Part shown: piece by piece, positions 17,698 to 25,583 of the stretch | How the letters are laid out: the number at the start of each line of letters is the position of its first letter | How positions within the stretch are numbered: the first letter of the stretch is position 1 | Assembly (NCBI RefSeq): GCF_002161055.1 | Contig: NZ_NFLT01000001.1 | Coordinates: 1-64,000, forward strand | DNA from: Tyzzerella sp. An114 | GTDB lineage: Bacteria > Bacillota > Clostridia > Lachnospirales > Anaerotignaceae | Direction: 5' to 3' | Length of the DNA stretch: 64,000 nt | Position numbers and translations under genes: made by a program | Notes under the pieces: model-generated | The model's input: only the letters and a program-made list of their open reading frames with translations | Database searches by the model: none | What the model was told of the DNA's origin: nothing

Positions 17698-18216
17698 TTA
17701 CACTCCCAATCTTATATATTTCTTAATAACAAATACAACAGGTAATGTGACAACTGCTGCTGTCATAATCTGAACAACATTTCCCGGTATAGAATATACA
17801 GGTGCAATTATATTTCCTGTTATAATAATTTCAGCTATATAATAACCTATAATTTTCACAAAAAGAGCCACAATAACTGACAAAACATACTTAAAAACAG
17901 TGAAATTTTTTTCTGTAATTTTCCCAAAAGTCCAACCTATAAGACCACATATAATAAATGTAAAAGGTGACCATAAAACCCAACCGGAAACCAAATCAAA
18001 AAATCCCATTCCGAAAGCTCCAGCATACATTCCTGTTTTTTTACCAAATATTACAGCTGCCACAAAAACAGGCACATTCCCCAAATGGACAAGTCCCCCG
18101 CTAGACATTAAAGGCAATTTTATATTTATGCACATAGTAGCAACAAATGTCATAGCTATAAAACAGGCTGTAACTGTAATTTCTTTTGTACTTTTTAAAG
18201 CAAAAACATTATTCAC
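17698..18216 (-). CDS. ECF transporter S component (substrate-binding membrane subunit)
   Basis: The 172-residue protein has about six membrane segments. The block GGLVHLGNVPVFVAAVIFGKKTGMYAGAFGMGFFDLVSGW is typical of the ECF S-component family that includes vitamin and precursor importers. It would work with the shared EcfA1-EcfA2-EcfT module encoded elsewhere (the cbiQO genes in this window belong to a dedicated cobalt system). Coupling with a PLP enzyme gene and a MocR regulator suggests a vitamin B6 vitamer or an amino compound as substrate; this is inference. The ATG follows GGAGGAA. Confidence 0.8.
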   Translation of the reverse strand: MNNVFALKSTKEITVTACFIAMTFVATMCINIKLPLMSSGGLVHLGNVPVFVAAVIFGKKTGMYAGAFGMGFFDLVSGWVLWSPFTFIICGLIGWTFGKITEKNFTVFKYVLSVIVALFVKIIGYYIAEIIITGNIIAPVYSIPGNVVQIMTAAVVTLPVVFVIKKYIRLGV

Positions 18217-18275
18217 TTTAATTCCTCCTTTGTATTTTCATTGACTGTAAAAAATCATAGACGTATAATAACAGC

Positions 18276-18329
18276 AAACTGATATTATTAAAAATATCAG
18301 TTTATTAAAATTTAATAGTATCAGTTTAT
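18276..18329. promoter_or_regulatory. Repeated operator-like sites between the ECF and MocR genes
   Basis: TATCAGTTTAT occurs twice as perfect direct repeats (18295-18305 and 18319-18329, 24 bases apart). An inverted partial copy, AAACTGATA, lies at 18276-18284 and makes a dyad with the first. MocR/PdxR regulators commonly bind direct and inverted repeats in such divergent regions. Binding is inferred. Confidence 0.6.
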
Positions 18330-18370
18330 GTTTATAAAATTGTATGGGTACAATTTTTAAGGGAGGAAAT

Positions 18371-19762
18371 ATGATAAATATAAATCCAAAATCAAAAGAG
18401 CCTTTATACAGTCAAATATACAATCAAATAAAACAGTCAATAATAGAAGGCAGAATAAAATCAGGGGAAAAACTAAAATCAAAGAGAAATCTATCGAAAG
18501 AACTTTCAGTCAGTGTAAATACAATTGATACAGCATACGGTCAGCTTGTATCAGAAGGTTTTATAAAATCTGTTCCCCAAAGTGGTTTCTATGTCTGTGA
18601 TATAGAAAGTCTTGACATAATAAATTTTGATAAAAAAGAAATCAAAAAAAATATAACAGAACAGAAAGAAAATAATAATTACATTGATTTTTCACTTTAT
18701 GGTATAGACATCCCCTCTTTTCCCTACACATCATGGAAAAAACTTATAAGAGAAGTAATATCATTGAGTCCAGAGGAATTTTTAAAAACTTCACCATCAC
18801 AGGGAGAGTTTTCACTTAGATGTGCTATATCTTCACATATATACATAAGACGAGGAGTTATAACTTCACCGGATAACATTGTAATAGGAGCAGGAACAGA
18901 CAATCTTATGGAAATTTTAAATGGAATACTTGAAAAAGATTGTAAAATAGCCATGGAAGACCCTGTGTATAGTAACTCTTACAGATATTTTAATAGAATG
19001 GGACATAAAATAATATCTGTTCCAACTGATGAAAAAGGAGTAATAACGGATAATATTAAAAATATAGATAACACAGCTCTTTATATAACACCCTCTCATC
19101 AGTTCCCTTTAGGTATAACAATGCCTGTAAGTAGAAGAATAGAAATTTTAAAATGGGCAAAGAAAGGAGAAAAACGCTATATAATAGAAGATGACTATGA
19201 CAGCGAGTTTAGATACAATTCAAAGCCTATATCCTCATTACAGAGCATAGACCGAAATGGAAATATAATATATCTAGGAAGTTTTTCAAGAAGTATATCA
19301 CCCTCACTGAGAATAAGCTATATTGTTTTGCCTGAAAAACTTATGGAAACATACAAAGAAAACTATAAAGACACCAGTTGTCCCGTATCACGATTGGAAC
19401 AGCTTGTTTTAGAAAAATTCATATCATCAGGACAATATGAAAAACACATAAACAGAATGAGAAAAATTTATAGTGAAAAGAGAGATTATACAATAAAAAA
19501 ATTAGTTTATGAATTTGGAGAAGATATAAGTTTTTATGGAGAAAACGCCGGTCATCATATACTTTTTAAAATAAAAAACTATAAAGATGAAAAAGAGATA
19601 TGTAAAAAAGCTTTTTTAAACAACATTAAAATATATGCTGTATCTGATTTTTATAAGGGAACTGTTCCTGAAAAATTTAAAGGAGCTGTAATGGCAGGCT
19701 ATGGAAATTTAAGTTTTGAAGATATTGAAAAAGGTATAAAAATATTAAAAAAATCTCTTTAA
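18371..19762 (+). CDS. MocR-type regulator (GntR winged helix fused to aminotransferase-like domain)
   Basis: The 463-residue protein has a GntR winged helix at residues 1-72 (EPLYSQIYNQIKQSIIEG, then SKELSVSVNTIDTAYGQLVSEGF). An aminotransferase fold follows at about 100-460, with IIEDDYDSEFRY. In MocR proteins PLP binds a lysine in the motif FSKxxxPSLR; here the motif reads GSFSRSISPSLRISY, with Arg307 (codon AGA) at that place. It probably controls the divergent ECF-aminotransferase pair and itself. The start is ATG at 18371 behind GGGAGGAAAT; an upstream ATG at 18344 has no ribosome site. Confidence 0.88.
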   Translation: MININPKSKEPLYSQIYNQIKQSIIEGRIKSGEKLKSKRNLSKELSVSVNTIDTAYGQLVSEGFIKSVPQSGFYVCDIESLDIINFDKKEIKKNITEQKENNNYIDFSLYGIDIPSFPYTSWKKLIREVISLSPEEFLKTSPSQGEFSLRCAISSHIYIRRGVITSPDNIVIGAGTDNLMEILNGILEKDCKIAMEDPVYSNSYRYFNRMGHKIISVPTDEKGVITDNIKNIDNTALYITPSHQFPLGITMPVSRRIEILKWAKKGEKRYIIEDDYDSEFRYNSKPISSLQSIDRNGNIIYLGSFSRSISPSLRISYIVLPEKLMETYKENYKDTSCPVSRLEQLVLEKFISSGQYEKHINRMRKIYSEKRDYTIKKLVYEFGEDISFYGENAGHHILFKIKNYKDEKEICKKAFLNNIKIYAVSDFYKGTVPEKFKGAVMAGYGNLSFEDIEKGIKILKKSL

Positions 19763-19764
19763 AC

Positions 19765-19796
19765 AAAAAAAGGCTGATTAAAAATCAGCCCTTTTA
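19765..19796. terminator. Bidirectional terminator between convergent MocR and DUF3006 genes
   Basis: AAAAGGCTGATT pairs with AATCAGCC plus T run around AAA. Confidence 0.75.
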
Positions 19797-20012
19797 TTAT
19801 TTATTAAAAAGTTTTTTCATTTTTTCTTCTATACGTTTTATTCTTTCTTGTTCCTCAAAAACATCTATAAAAAAACCCTTTTCGTTTTCAGAAATAATAT
19901 TGCCCTCTTTTATGCCAAAGGGAAGATTTTCAAGGGGAATATTTTTAATTTCACCGTTTTCAAGTTCACAAACAGCAAAATCACCCTCTATTCTGTCAAC
20001 AGTCATACTCAT
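19797..20012 (-). CDS. DUF3006 family small protein
   Basis: This 71-residue protein starts MSMTVDRIEGDFAVCELENG and continues with IPLENLPFGIKEGNII, the DUF3006 pattern. A basic helical tail ends it. It lies 35 bases after the ComEC-like lipoprotein gene in the same direction. DUF3006 genes are regularly found next to secreted ComEC-type metallo-hydrolases. No role has been shown. GAGGTGAT precedes the ATG. Confidence 0.8.
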   Translation of the reverse strand: MSMTVDRIEGDFAVCELENGEIKNIPLENLPFGIKEGNIISENEKGFFIDVFEEQERIKRIEEKMKKLFNK

Positions 20013-20047
20013 TAAATATCACCTCAAAATACATTATATATTATGTA

Positions 20048-21106
20048 TTATGGATTACATCTTCCACAAGGTTCATATCCTTCAGATACAGCCTCATTAC
20101 GGCTATCAAAATAAACACTGTTACTTTCAGAAGGAAGTGATGAACAATTTTCTGTGTGGAATTTTTTTGAATTAACATTTCCTATGTAAACTGTATTTTC
20201 TGTATTTGTAGCTTGTGTATCACCCTTTGAGAGTTCATAAGTTGTTCCATCACTTGCTGTAACAGAAATATTTTTGCCATCAGACTTCATTACAATCTCG
20301 CCCATTGTATCATTTCTGAATATCTGTATTTTAGCATTATTAAGTTTTTCAATAGTTTCTTTATGAGGGTGTCCATAGTCGTTTCCTGTTTCAGACTGTA
20401 TAACAGCATAGCTAGGAGATACAGCAGTAAGCCAAGCATCAGATGTTGATGTACTTGAACCATGATGACCAACCTTTAAAACATCAGCTTTAAGGTCATA
20501 CCCCTTTGATAAAATATCACTTTCAGCCTCAGCCTCTGCATCACCAGTAAACATAAACGAAACATCACCATAAGTCAATTTAAGAACTATTGAATTATTA
20601 TTATGGTCGCTATACTTTTTCTGAGGTCCTAATATTTTAAATGTTCCTCCACCTACATTAAAAGTGTCTCCCATAACAGGTTCTGTAATAGACAATCCCT
20701 TTTCATCTATTGCATCAATGACATCTTCAAAAGTCTTTGTTGTAGCAACATCGTCAGGCATATATACAGCACCAACATCAAAATTTTTAATAACAGTGTC
20801 AAGAGAACCTATATGGTCTTCATGAGGGTGTGTTCCAACAACAACATCAAGTTTTTTAACATCTTCATTCTGAAGATATTCTGTTATATAACTACCATCA
20901 GCATTATTTCCAGCATCTATAAGCACATTTGAACCGTCACTGAATTTAATAAGTGAACAGTCAGCCTGTCCCACATTTAAAAAGTGAACCTCCATTCCCT
21001 CCAAATTATTAGAAACGGAACCTGATACACTATCCATAGCACAGCCTGTAAAAAATAATGATGTCAAAGCTGCTATGGAAATCAATTTTTTTAAAAATTT
21101 AGTCAT
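20048..21106 (-). CDS. Secreted lipoprotein, ComEC/Rec2-type metallo-beta-lactamase-fold hydrolase
   Basis: The 352-residue protein carries a lipoprotein signal with LFFTGC (Cys22). The metallo-beta-lactamase fold (about residues 37-290) begins VHFLNVGQADCSLI, and the metal motif is THPHEDHIGSL. Further ligands lie in FTGDAEAEAE and KVGHHGS. This matches the extracellular hydrolase domain of ComEC, which is thought to act on DNA. The last 45 residues, with HTENCSSLP and EGYEPCGRCNP, resemble the cysteine-bearing Ada-type zinc module seen at the end of secreted nucleases. No membrane channel domain is present, so this is a free surface enzyme, not the uptake pore. Confidence 0.85.
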   Translation of the reverse strand: MTKFLKKLISIAALTSLFFTGCAMDSVSGSVSNNLEGMEVHFLNVGQADCSLIKFSDGSNVLIDAGNNADGSYITEYLQNEDVKKLDVVVGTHPHEDHIGSLDTVIKNFDVGAVYMPDDVATTKTFEDVIDAIDEKGLSITEPVMGDTFNVGGGTFKILGPQKKYSDHNNNSIVLKLTYGDVSFMFTGDAEAEAESDILSKGYDLKADVLKVGHHGSSTSTSDAWLTAVSPSYAVIQSETGNDYGHPHKETIEKLNNAKIQIFRNDTMGEIVMKSDGKNISVTASDGTTYELSKGDTQATNTENTVYIGNVNSKKFHTENCSSLPSESNSVYFDSRNEAVSEGYEPCGRCNP

Positions 21107-21146
21107 AAAATTCTCCTCTCATAATAATATCTAAATTATTTCAATT

Positions 21147-21323
21147 TCAGACAAAACGATTTTCAGCCTTAGAATAATCATATCCTATTGTTTTTATTTT
21201 TCCTACAACCTCTGTTTTATCTATATCAAGACTTTTACAAAGGTCGTCAAGGTCAGAAAACTCATCACGAAGTTTAAGGTTTAAAAAACTTAAAAGCATA
21301 ACAGGGTCTTTTGGTATATTCAT
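21147..21323 (-). CDS. DUF4250 family small protein
   Basis: A 58-residue frame starts MNIPKDPVMLLSFLNLKLRD, followed by DLDDLCKSLDIDKTEVV and KTIGYDY. This is the DUF4250 pattern of clostridial small proteins. An exact GGAGGAAT site lies before its ATG, and the stop codon is TGA at 21147. It has no signal peptide or membrane segment. The gene is followed 40 bases later by the ComEC-like lipoprotein and comes 23 bases after the Crp/Fnr gene. Function unknown. Confidence 0.85.
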   Translation of the reverse strand: MNIPKDPVMLLSFLNLKLRDEFSDLDDLCKSLDIDKTEVVGKIKTIGYDYSKAENRFV

Positions 21324-21346
21324 AATAAAAATTCCTCCATATATTT

Positions 21347-21997
21347 TTAATTTTCACTGTATTTAAGTGTAAACAAATTTTTATTAAAGTCAAGTATTCC
21401 TTCTTTTCTAAGTTTAGAAAGTTCATTTGATAATGCACTTCTATCAACGGATAAATAATCAGCCATTTCCTGACGGTTAAGCTTTATTTTAAATGTACTA
21501 CTTCCATTTTTGACAGCTTCCTCAGAGAGAAAAGAAAGTATTTTATCTCTTGTAGTTTTTTTCATAATATGTTCCATTTTTCTTGTAAGCATAATATTTT
21601 TTTCACTTATCATTCTAATCATATTTTCAGTCAAAATTCTATGGAAACCACAGCCATTATCACATGAAAACAAAATTTTATGACAATCAAGGAAAAGTAT
21701 TTCTGTTTTTTCAGAGGCAACAACACTTACATCAAGCTTTTTTTCTTTAGAGAAAGCAAAAGCCTCACCAAAAAGGTCACCTTCCCCCATTTTAGCTATA
21801 ATGGCACGATTGCCCCAAAAATCCTCTTTTATAATATTAACTCCACCACACAATACAACACCTATTTCTTTTATAATATCGCCAGTATGAAATATATATT
21901 GTTCTCTATTAAATTTTTTACTGTATGCAGAAAAACATGAAAGCATTTTTTTCAAATCTTCTTCCGATATATCTTTAAAAAGCATATTTTTTATCAT
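21347..21997 (-). CDS. Crp/Fnr family transcriptional regulator
   Basis: The 216-residue protein has a cyclic-nucleotide-like beta-barrel (about 10-125; QYIFHTGDIIKEIGVVLCGGVNI and MGEGDLFGEAFAF), a dimer helix, and a winged helix (LNRQEMADYLSVDRSALSNELSKLRKEGIL). There are no N-terminal Fnr-type iron-sulfur cysteines; Cys residues in the barrel (SCDNGCGF) are worth noting. The start is ATG at 21997 behind AGAGGA; an upstream in-frame ATG at 22057 would run through the promoter. It is divergent from a Nim-like flavoprotein and a ferredoxin, which are its probable targets. Confidence 0.88.
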   Translation of the reverse strand: MIKNMLFKDISEEDLKKMLSCFSAYSKKFNREQYIFHTGDIIKEIGVVLCGGVNIIKEDFWGNRAIIAKMGEGDLFGEAFAFSKEKKLDVSVVASEKTEILFLDCHKILFSCDNGCGFHRILTENMIRMISEKNIMLTRKMEHIMKKTTRDKILSFLSEEAVKNGSSTFKIKLNRQEMADYLSVDRSALSNELSKLRKEGILDFNKNLFTLKYSEN

Positions 21998-22031
21998 AAT
22001 TCCTCTTTTCCGTTGTAAAAACAACCGATAT

Positions 22032-22053
22032 AATATGATTATCATATTATAAT
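22032..22053. promoter_or_regulatory. Palindromic operator and divergent -10 region between crp-like and nim-like genes
   Basis: AATATGAT-T-ATCATATT (22032-22048) is a perfect dyad. A TATAAT at 22048-22053 serves the plus strand, and an overlapping TATAAT on the minus strand (22052-22047) serves the regulator gene. The dyad is suited to a dimeric Crp/Fnr protein. Confidence 0.6.
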
Positions 22054-22082
22054 ACAATTATTAAATCAAGGAGGAATTTTTT

Positions 22083-22580
22083 ATGAGAAGAAAAGACAGA
22101 GAAATGGGAGAAGAGTTTGCCCTTAATGTATTAAAGAACTGCGAATATGCTTTTCTTTCAATGAACCTTGATGACAACACTCCCTATTGTATACCAATAT
22201 CCCCAGTTTTAGAGGGAAAAAGCATATATTTTCACAGTGCCAAGGCAGGAACAAAAACAGATATATTAAACAAAAAAAATAATGTCTGTGTTACTTGTGT
22301 AGGAAAAACAAATCTTGTACCTGAAAAATTTACAACAGAATATGAGTCTGCCATAGCTTTTGGAAAAGCCTATGAAATAACAGATGACAAATCAAAAATA
22401 GATGCCTTAAAACTTATATGTGAAAAATTTGCAAAAAGCAATATGGAAAACTTTAATGATGCAATAGAGAGAAGTCTTGCTATTACAGCAATATGGCGAA
22501 TAGATATTGATAGTATAACAGGAAAAAGAAAAAAATATGATAAAGACGGAAAAGAAATGAAATTTGGAAGAATGGAGTAA
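22083..22580 (+). CDS. Pyridoxamine 5'-phosphate oxidase-like flavoprotein (NimA-related)
   Basis: This 165-residue split-barrel protein contains the blocks MRRKDREMGEEFALNVLKNC, YCIPISPVLEGKSIYFHSAKAGTK and VCVTCVG. They match the PPOX family of FMN-binding proteins that includes nitroimidazole reductases (Nim). The typical Nim His/Lys region (FHSAKAGTK) is present. The role is probably reduction of an aromatic or quinone-like compound; drug resistance is only a possibility. It is the first of two genes, five bases before the ferredoxin. AAGGAGGAA precedes the ATG. Confidence 0.83.
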   Translation: MRRKDREMGEEFALNVLKNCEYAFLSMNLDDNTPYCIPISPVLEGKSIYFHSAKAGTKTDILNKKNNVCVTCVGKTNLVPEKFTTEYESAIAFGKAYEITDDKSKIDALKLICEKFAKSNMENFNDAIERSLAITAIWRIDIDSITGKRKKYDKDGKEMKFGRME

Positions 22581-22585
22581 AAAAC

Positions 22586-23278
22586 ATGATAAAAAGAAGA
22601 ATTATAAAAATAGATACAGAAAAATGTAATGGCTGTGGAATATGTGCAAGAGCTTGCCATGAAGGAGCAATAGGAATGGTAGATGGAAAAGCTGTTCTTT
22701 TAAGAGATGACTACTGTGACGGTTTAGGAGATTGTCTCCCTGCTTGTCCTGTGTCTGCCATATCCTTTGAGGAGAGAGAAGCCCTTGAATATGACGAGGA
22801 AGCTGTTAAAAAACATATGGCTGAAAGAAAAATGGCTGAAAACACTTGTAGTTGTGCCGGCTCTGCCTCAAAAGCAATAGACAGAGAATTTTCAGAGGAA
22901 ACAAATACAAACATAAAAAGTTGTCTTTCTCAGTGGCCTGTACAAATTAAGTTAGCACCTATAAACGCTCCTTATTTTGACAACTGTGATTTACTTATAG
23001 CTGCTGACTGTACAGCTTATGCCTATGGAGATTTCCACAATAAATTTATCAAAAACAGAGTAACTTTAATAGGCTGTCCAAAACTTGACATGACAGACTA
23101 TTCAGAAAAATTATCTGAAATATTAAGATATAACAACATAAACACAATAACAGTTACAAGAATGTCTGTACCTTGCTGTGGCGGAATTGAAAACGCTGTA
23201 AAAAATGCAGTTATAAAATCAGGAAAAAATATACCTATTGAAGTTGTTGTAATATCAACAGAGGGAAATATAATATAA
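22586..23278 (+). CDS. 4Fe-4S ferredoxin-type protein with extra cysteine domain
   Basis: The 230-residue protein has two ferredoxin clusters at the N-terminus: CNGCGICARAC near residue 15 and CDGLGDCLPACP near 45. A linker follows, then a C-terminal domain (about 110-230) with GCPKLDMTDYSEKL and a CCGG motif (VPCCGGIEN). That domain is shared with clostridial iron-sulfur proteins of unknown role. It probably passes electrons to the flavoprotein encoded just before it. It is cytosolic, with no signal peptide. A terminator follows at 23285. Confidence 0.85.
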   Translation: MIKRRIIKIDTEKCNGCGICARACHEGAIGMVDGKAVLLRDDYCDGLGDCLPACPVSAISFEEREALEYDEEAVKKHMAERKMAENTCSCAGSASKAIDREFSEETNTNIKSCLSQWPVQIKLAPINAPYFDNCDLLIAADCTAYAYGDFHNKFIKNRVTLIGCPKLDMTDYSEKLSEILRYNNINTITVTRMSVPCCGGIENAVKNAVIKSGKNIPIEVVVISTEGNII

Positions 23279-23284
23279 TATAAA

Positions 23285-23314
23285 AAAATAAGGCACAATA
23301 TTGTGCCTTATTTT
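23285..23314. terminator. Terminator between ferredoxin and carbonic anhydrase genes
   Basis: AATAAGGCACAAT pairs with ATTGTGCCTTATT with no unpaired loop beyond the centre. A and T runs on both sides serve the two convergent genes. Confidence 0.8.
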
Positions 23315-23321
23315 TATGTTT

Positions 23322-23870
23322 TTATGCCCTTCTCAAAGCTCCCGTTTTAGGGTCTATAACGAGACCATTTACAATTATACCTTCAGGTATAAGAGGGTGA
23401 TTTTTTATAATATCAACACTCTTTCTAACAGCCTCCTCAACATTCTCAAAACCTGTGAGCCAGCTATCCATATTAGTTTCACAGCAAATATGACTGTCAA
23501 GGTGTTTTTCATCAATTCCTCTTTCTCTCATTTCATTTATAAGCTTGTCCGATTTTAATCCCTGCATACCGCAATCGTCATGACCTATAACAATAATTTC
23601 TTTAACTCCCATATCGTATATACCAACAAGTATACTTCTCATCTCACTGCCATAAGGGTTTGTTATAACAGCTCCGGCAGTTTTTACAACCTGTGCATCA
23701 CCATTTTTAATACCTATTGCATGAGATAAAAGCTCTGTAAGTCTTGTATCCATACAAGTCACAATCAATAAATGTCTATCTGGGTATTTACTTGTCTCAT
23801 ACTGCACATACTCTTTATTTTCAACAAAAGATTTATTATATTGAAGTATTTTATCAATCTGTAACATCAT
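23322..23870 (-). CDS. Beta-class carbonic anhydrase
   Basis: The 182-residue cytosolic zinc enzyme interconverts carbon dioxide and bicarbonate. Zinc ligands are visible as Cys39 (CMDTR), His97 and Cys100 (GHDDCGM). Asp41 and Arg43 form the conserved catalytic dyad. AGAVITNPYGSEMRS is the second family block. It belongs to the short plant-like bacterial clade. It likely supplies bicarbonate for carboxylations. The first of two adjacent ATG codons is behind AAGGAGTG. It is a single-gene unit. Confidence 0.92.
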   Translation of the reverse strand: MMLQIDKILQYNKSFVENKEYVQYETSKYPDRHLLIVTCMDTRLTELLSHAIGIKNGDAQVVKTAGAVITNPYGSEMRSILVGIYDMGVKEIIVIGHDDCGMQGLKSDKLINEMRERGIDEKHLDSHICCETNMDSWLTGFENVEEAVRKSVDIIKNHPLIPEGIIVNGLVIDPKTGALRRA

Positions 23871-23971
23871 TTACACTCCTTAAAATTATTTTTAATATAT
23901 ATTATATACGAAACATTGGAAAATTTTATTAAAAATGATATAATTCAAATAAAAAATTAAAGGTGGAAAAT

Positions 23972-24415
23972 ATGAAAATACTTGTAGATGCAGATGCTTG
24001 CCCTGTAAGAGACATAATTGTGTCTGAGGCAAAGGCTTTTAATATACCTGTCATAATGGTGACAGACACAAGTCATATAATTGACGAAAAAGGATTTAAA
24101 GTTATAACAGTTGATAAATCTTTTGACAGTGCAGATTTTGTTATTGCAAACATGGCACAAAAGGGAGATATTTCAGTAACACAAGATTATGGACTAGCTA
24201 CACTTCTTATATCTAAAGGCGTTTATACTGTCAATCAAAACGGATTTATATATACAAATGAAAATATAGACAGAATGTTATTTGAAAGGCATATATCAAA
24301 GGAACAGAGAAGAAAAAAACACAGATTTAAAGGTGGAATGAAAAAACGCACAAAGGAAGATGACGAAAAATTCAGAAAATGTTTTGTAGAGCTTTTAGAA
24401 AGACTTTGCAAATAA
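23972..24415 (+). CDS. YaiI/YqxD (DUF188) family protein
   Basis: This 147-residue protein is PIN-like: MKILVDADACPVRDIIV is the DUF188 signature, followed by VITVDKSFDSADFVI, ISVTQDYGLATLLI and HISKEQRRKK. Members are conserved in many bacteria without an agreed function; a nuclease-like fold has been proposed. The frame opens at a GTG at 23963, but that codon is part of the AAAGGTGG ribosome site, so the ATG at 23972 is used. A terminator follows at once. Confidence 0.88.
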   Translation: MKILVDADACPVRDIIVSEAKAFNIPVIMVTDTSHIIDEKGFKVITVDKSFDSADFVIANMAQKGDISVTQDYGLATLLISKGVYTVNQNGFIYTNENIDRMLFERHISKEQRRKKHRFKGGMKKRTKEDDEKFRKCFVELLERLCK

Positions 24416-24442
24416 AAAAAGGTATCATAATGATACCTTTTT
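24416..24442. terminator. Bidirectional terminator between DUF188 and dCMP deaminase genes
   Basis: AAAGGTATCA pairs with TGATACCTTT around TAA, with flanking A and T runs. Confidence 0.8.
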
Positions 24443-24445
24443 ATT

Positions 24446-24889
24446 TTATTTCATCACAACAAGCTCTATATCAGCCTCATTAAGTATTCTCATTGAAAGT
24501 TCATCAGGATATGTTCCTTTATACACAATTTTAATAATACCTGCATTTACAGCCATTTTAGCACATATAACACAAGGCTGTAATGTGACATATAAAGTAG
24601 CACCCTGTGTACTTACTCCCATGTTAGCCGCCTGTATAATAGCATTCTGTTCAGCATGTAAAGCTCTACAAAGCTCATGTCTCTGACCTGAAGGAATATT
24701 AAGTTTTTCTCTTTCACAGTATCCCATATCACTACAATGCATAAGACCGGAAGGAGCCCCATTATATCCTGTTGTTATTATTCTGTTATCTTTTACAATA
24801 ACCGCTCCAACCTGTCTTCTAAGGCAAGTTGAACGAGTTTTGACTATCTCTGCAATTTCCATAAAGTATTCGTCCCAAGTTGCACGCAT
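24446..24889 (-). CDS. Deoxycytidylate deaminase (ComEB-like)
   Basis: The 147-residue zinc enzyme converts dCMP to dUMP for thymidylate synthesis. The zinc and catalytic motifs are HAEQNAI (His ligand and catalytic Glu) and [10 protein letters not shown] (two Cys ligands). CxxxH-like positions in [12 protein letters not shown] are typical of the dCMP deaminase branch rather than tRNA adenosine deaminase. The length is typical. It is on the minus strand, 53 bases downstream of the C_GCAxxG_C_C gene, so cotranscription is possible. Confidence 0.9.
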   Translation of the reverse strand: MRATWDEYFMEIAEIVKTRSTCLRRQVGAVIVKDNRIITTGYNGAPSGLMHCSDMGYCEREKLNIPSGQRHELCRALHAEQNAIIQAANMGVSTQGATLYVTLQPCVICAKMAVNAGIIKIVYKGTYPDELSMRILNEADIELVVMK

Positions 24890-24942
24890 ATTTTAAAAAC
24901 CCCCTTAAAAATAATTTTTATAAAAGTATATCAAAAACAAAT

Positions 24943-25389
24943 TTATTTTAAAAGTTCTTTTTCAACTATCTCAGCGGCAAGTTTAACAATATCACCACAA
25001 GGACGTTTTTTATAATATTCATCAGTACGCTTTGAAGGCTCTGGATTATCTTTTTTTACATTAATACCCAAAAGATTTCGACATATAATAGAACCATTTT
25101 CGTCCTCAAAAGATTTAGCTAAATTTTGAACTTTTTCATAAAGTTCTTTTTTCTCATCAAAGGCTTTAGGGTCATTATATCCATTTTTCATTCCAAGAAC
25201 AATAAACATTCCAGAAACAGCACCACAAACCTCTCTCATTCTTCCCATACCTGCACCCAGCGGAGATACCATTTTAACTGTTGTATCAAAATCAAGTCCA
25301 AAATCCTCACAGAAAGCCCCAACAACAGATTGACAACAATTAAAACCGGAATTAAAAAGATTTTTGGCTTTATCGCCCTTTTCACTCAT
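24943..25389 (-). CDS. C_GCAxxG_C_C family redox protein
   Basis: The 148-residue protein has the conserved cysteine pattern that names the family: FNCCQSVVGAFCEDFG near the N-terminus, REVCGAVSGM in the middle, and single cysteines at CRNLLG and RPCGD near the C-terminus. Relatives are probable metal- or cluster-binding redox proteins of anaerobes; no reaction is established. The ATG at 25389 follows GGAGG. A 190-base leader with hairpins and an intrinsic terminator precedes it (see 25429-25577), so expression may be conditional. Confidence 0.88.
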   Translation of the reverse strand: MSEKGDKAKNLFNSGFNCCQSVVGAFCEDFGLDFDTTVKMVSPLGAGMGRMREVCGAVSGMFIVLGMKNGYNDPKAFDEKKELYEKVQNLAKSFEDENGSIICRNLLGINVKKDNPEPSKRTDEYYKKRPCGDIVKLAAEIVEKELLK

Positions 25390-25428
25390 AAATCATACCT
25401 CCAAATTTTAAATTTATTTTTAAAAACT

Positions 25429-25466
25429 AAAAAATCCATCGGCAGGATAAGGGTCGATGGATTTTT
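25429..25466 (-). terminator. Intrinsic terminator inside the leader of the C_GCAxxG_C_C gene
   Basis: In the transcript ATCCATCG pairs with CGATGGAT around a 13-base loop, extended by A-T pairs and followed by TTTTTTAGTTTTT. It lies about 40 bases upstream of the start codon, placing it as an attenuator rather than a gene-end terminator. Confidence 0.7.
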
Positions 25467-25577
25467 AGTACTTCTTAATCTTTAATTTTGGGGGAATTAA
25501 AAGATTAAATAAATATATAAAGCACAAAATGCTTTAAAGCTTATTTAGTTTTACAGCAAGTACACATTGTTACTTAC
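25467..25577 (-). promoter_or_regulatory. Unassigned structured leader RNA (possible riboswitch)
   Basis: Between the promoter and the leader terminator, GTACTT (25563-25558) can pair with AAGTAC (25473-25468). This encloses two hairpins: one at about 25547-25506 with an AAAGCA/TGCTTT inner stem, and one at about 25508-25475 with a CCCCC-containing loop. This makes a three-way junction of about 100 bases. I could not match it to purine, SAM, c-di-GMP or other classes I know. Confidence 0.45.
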
Positions 25578-25583
25578 TTTACT

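Noticed and set aside
25467-25577. Purine riboswitch for the three-way junction upstream of the C_GCAxxG_C_C gene
   Set aside because: The conserved junction and loop bases of the purine aptamer are absent.
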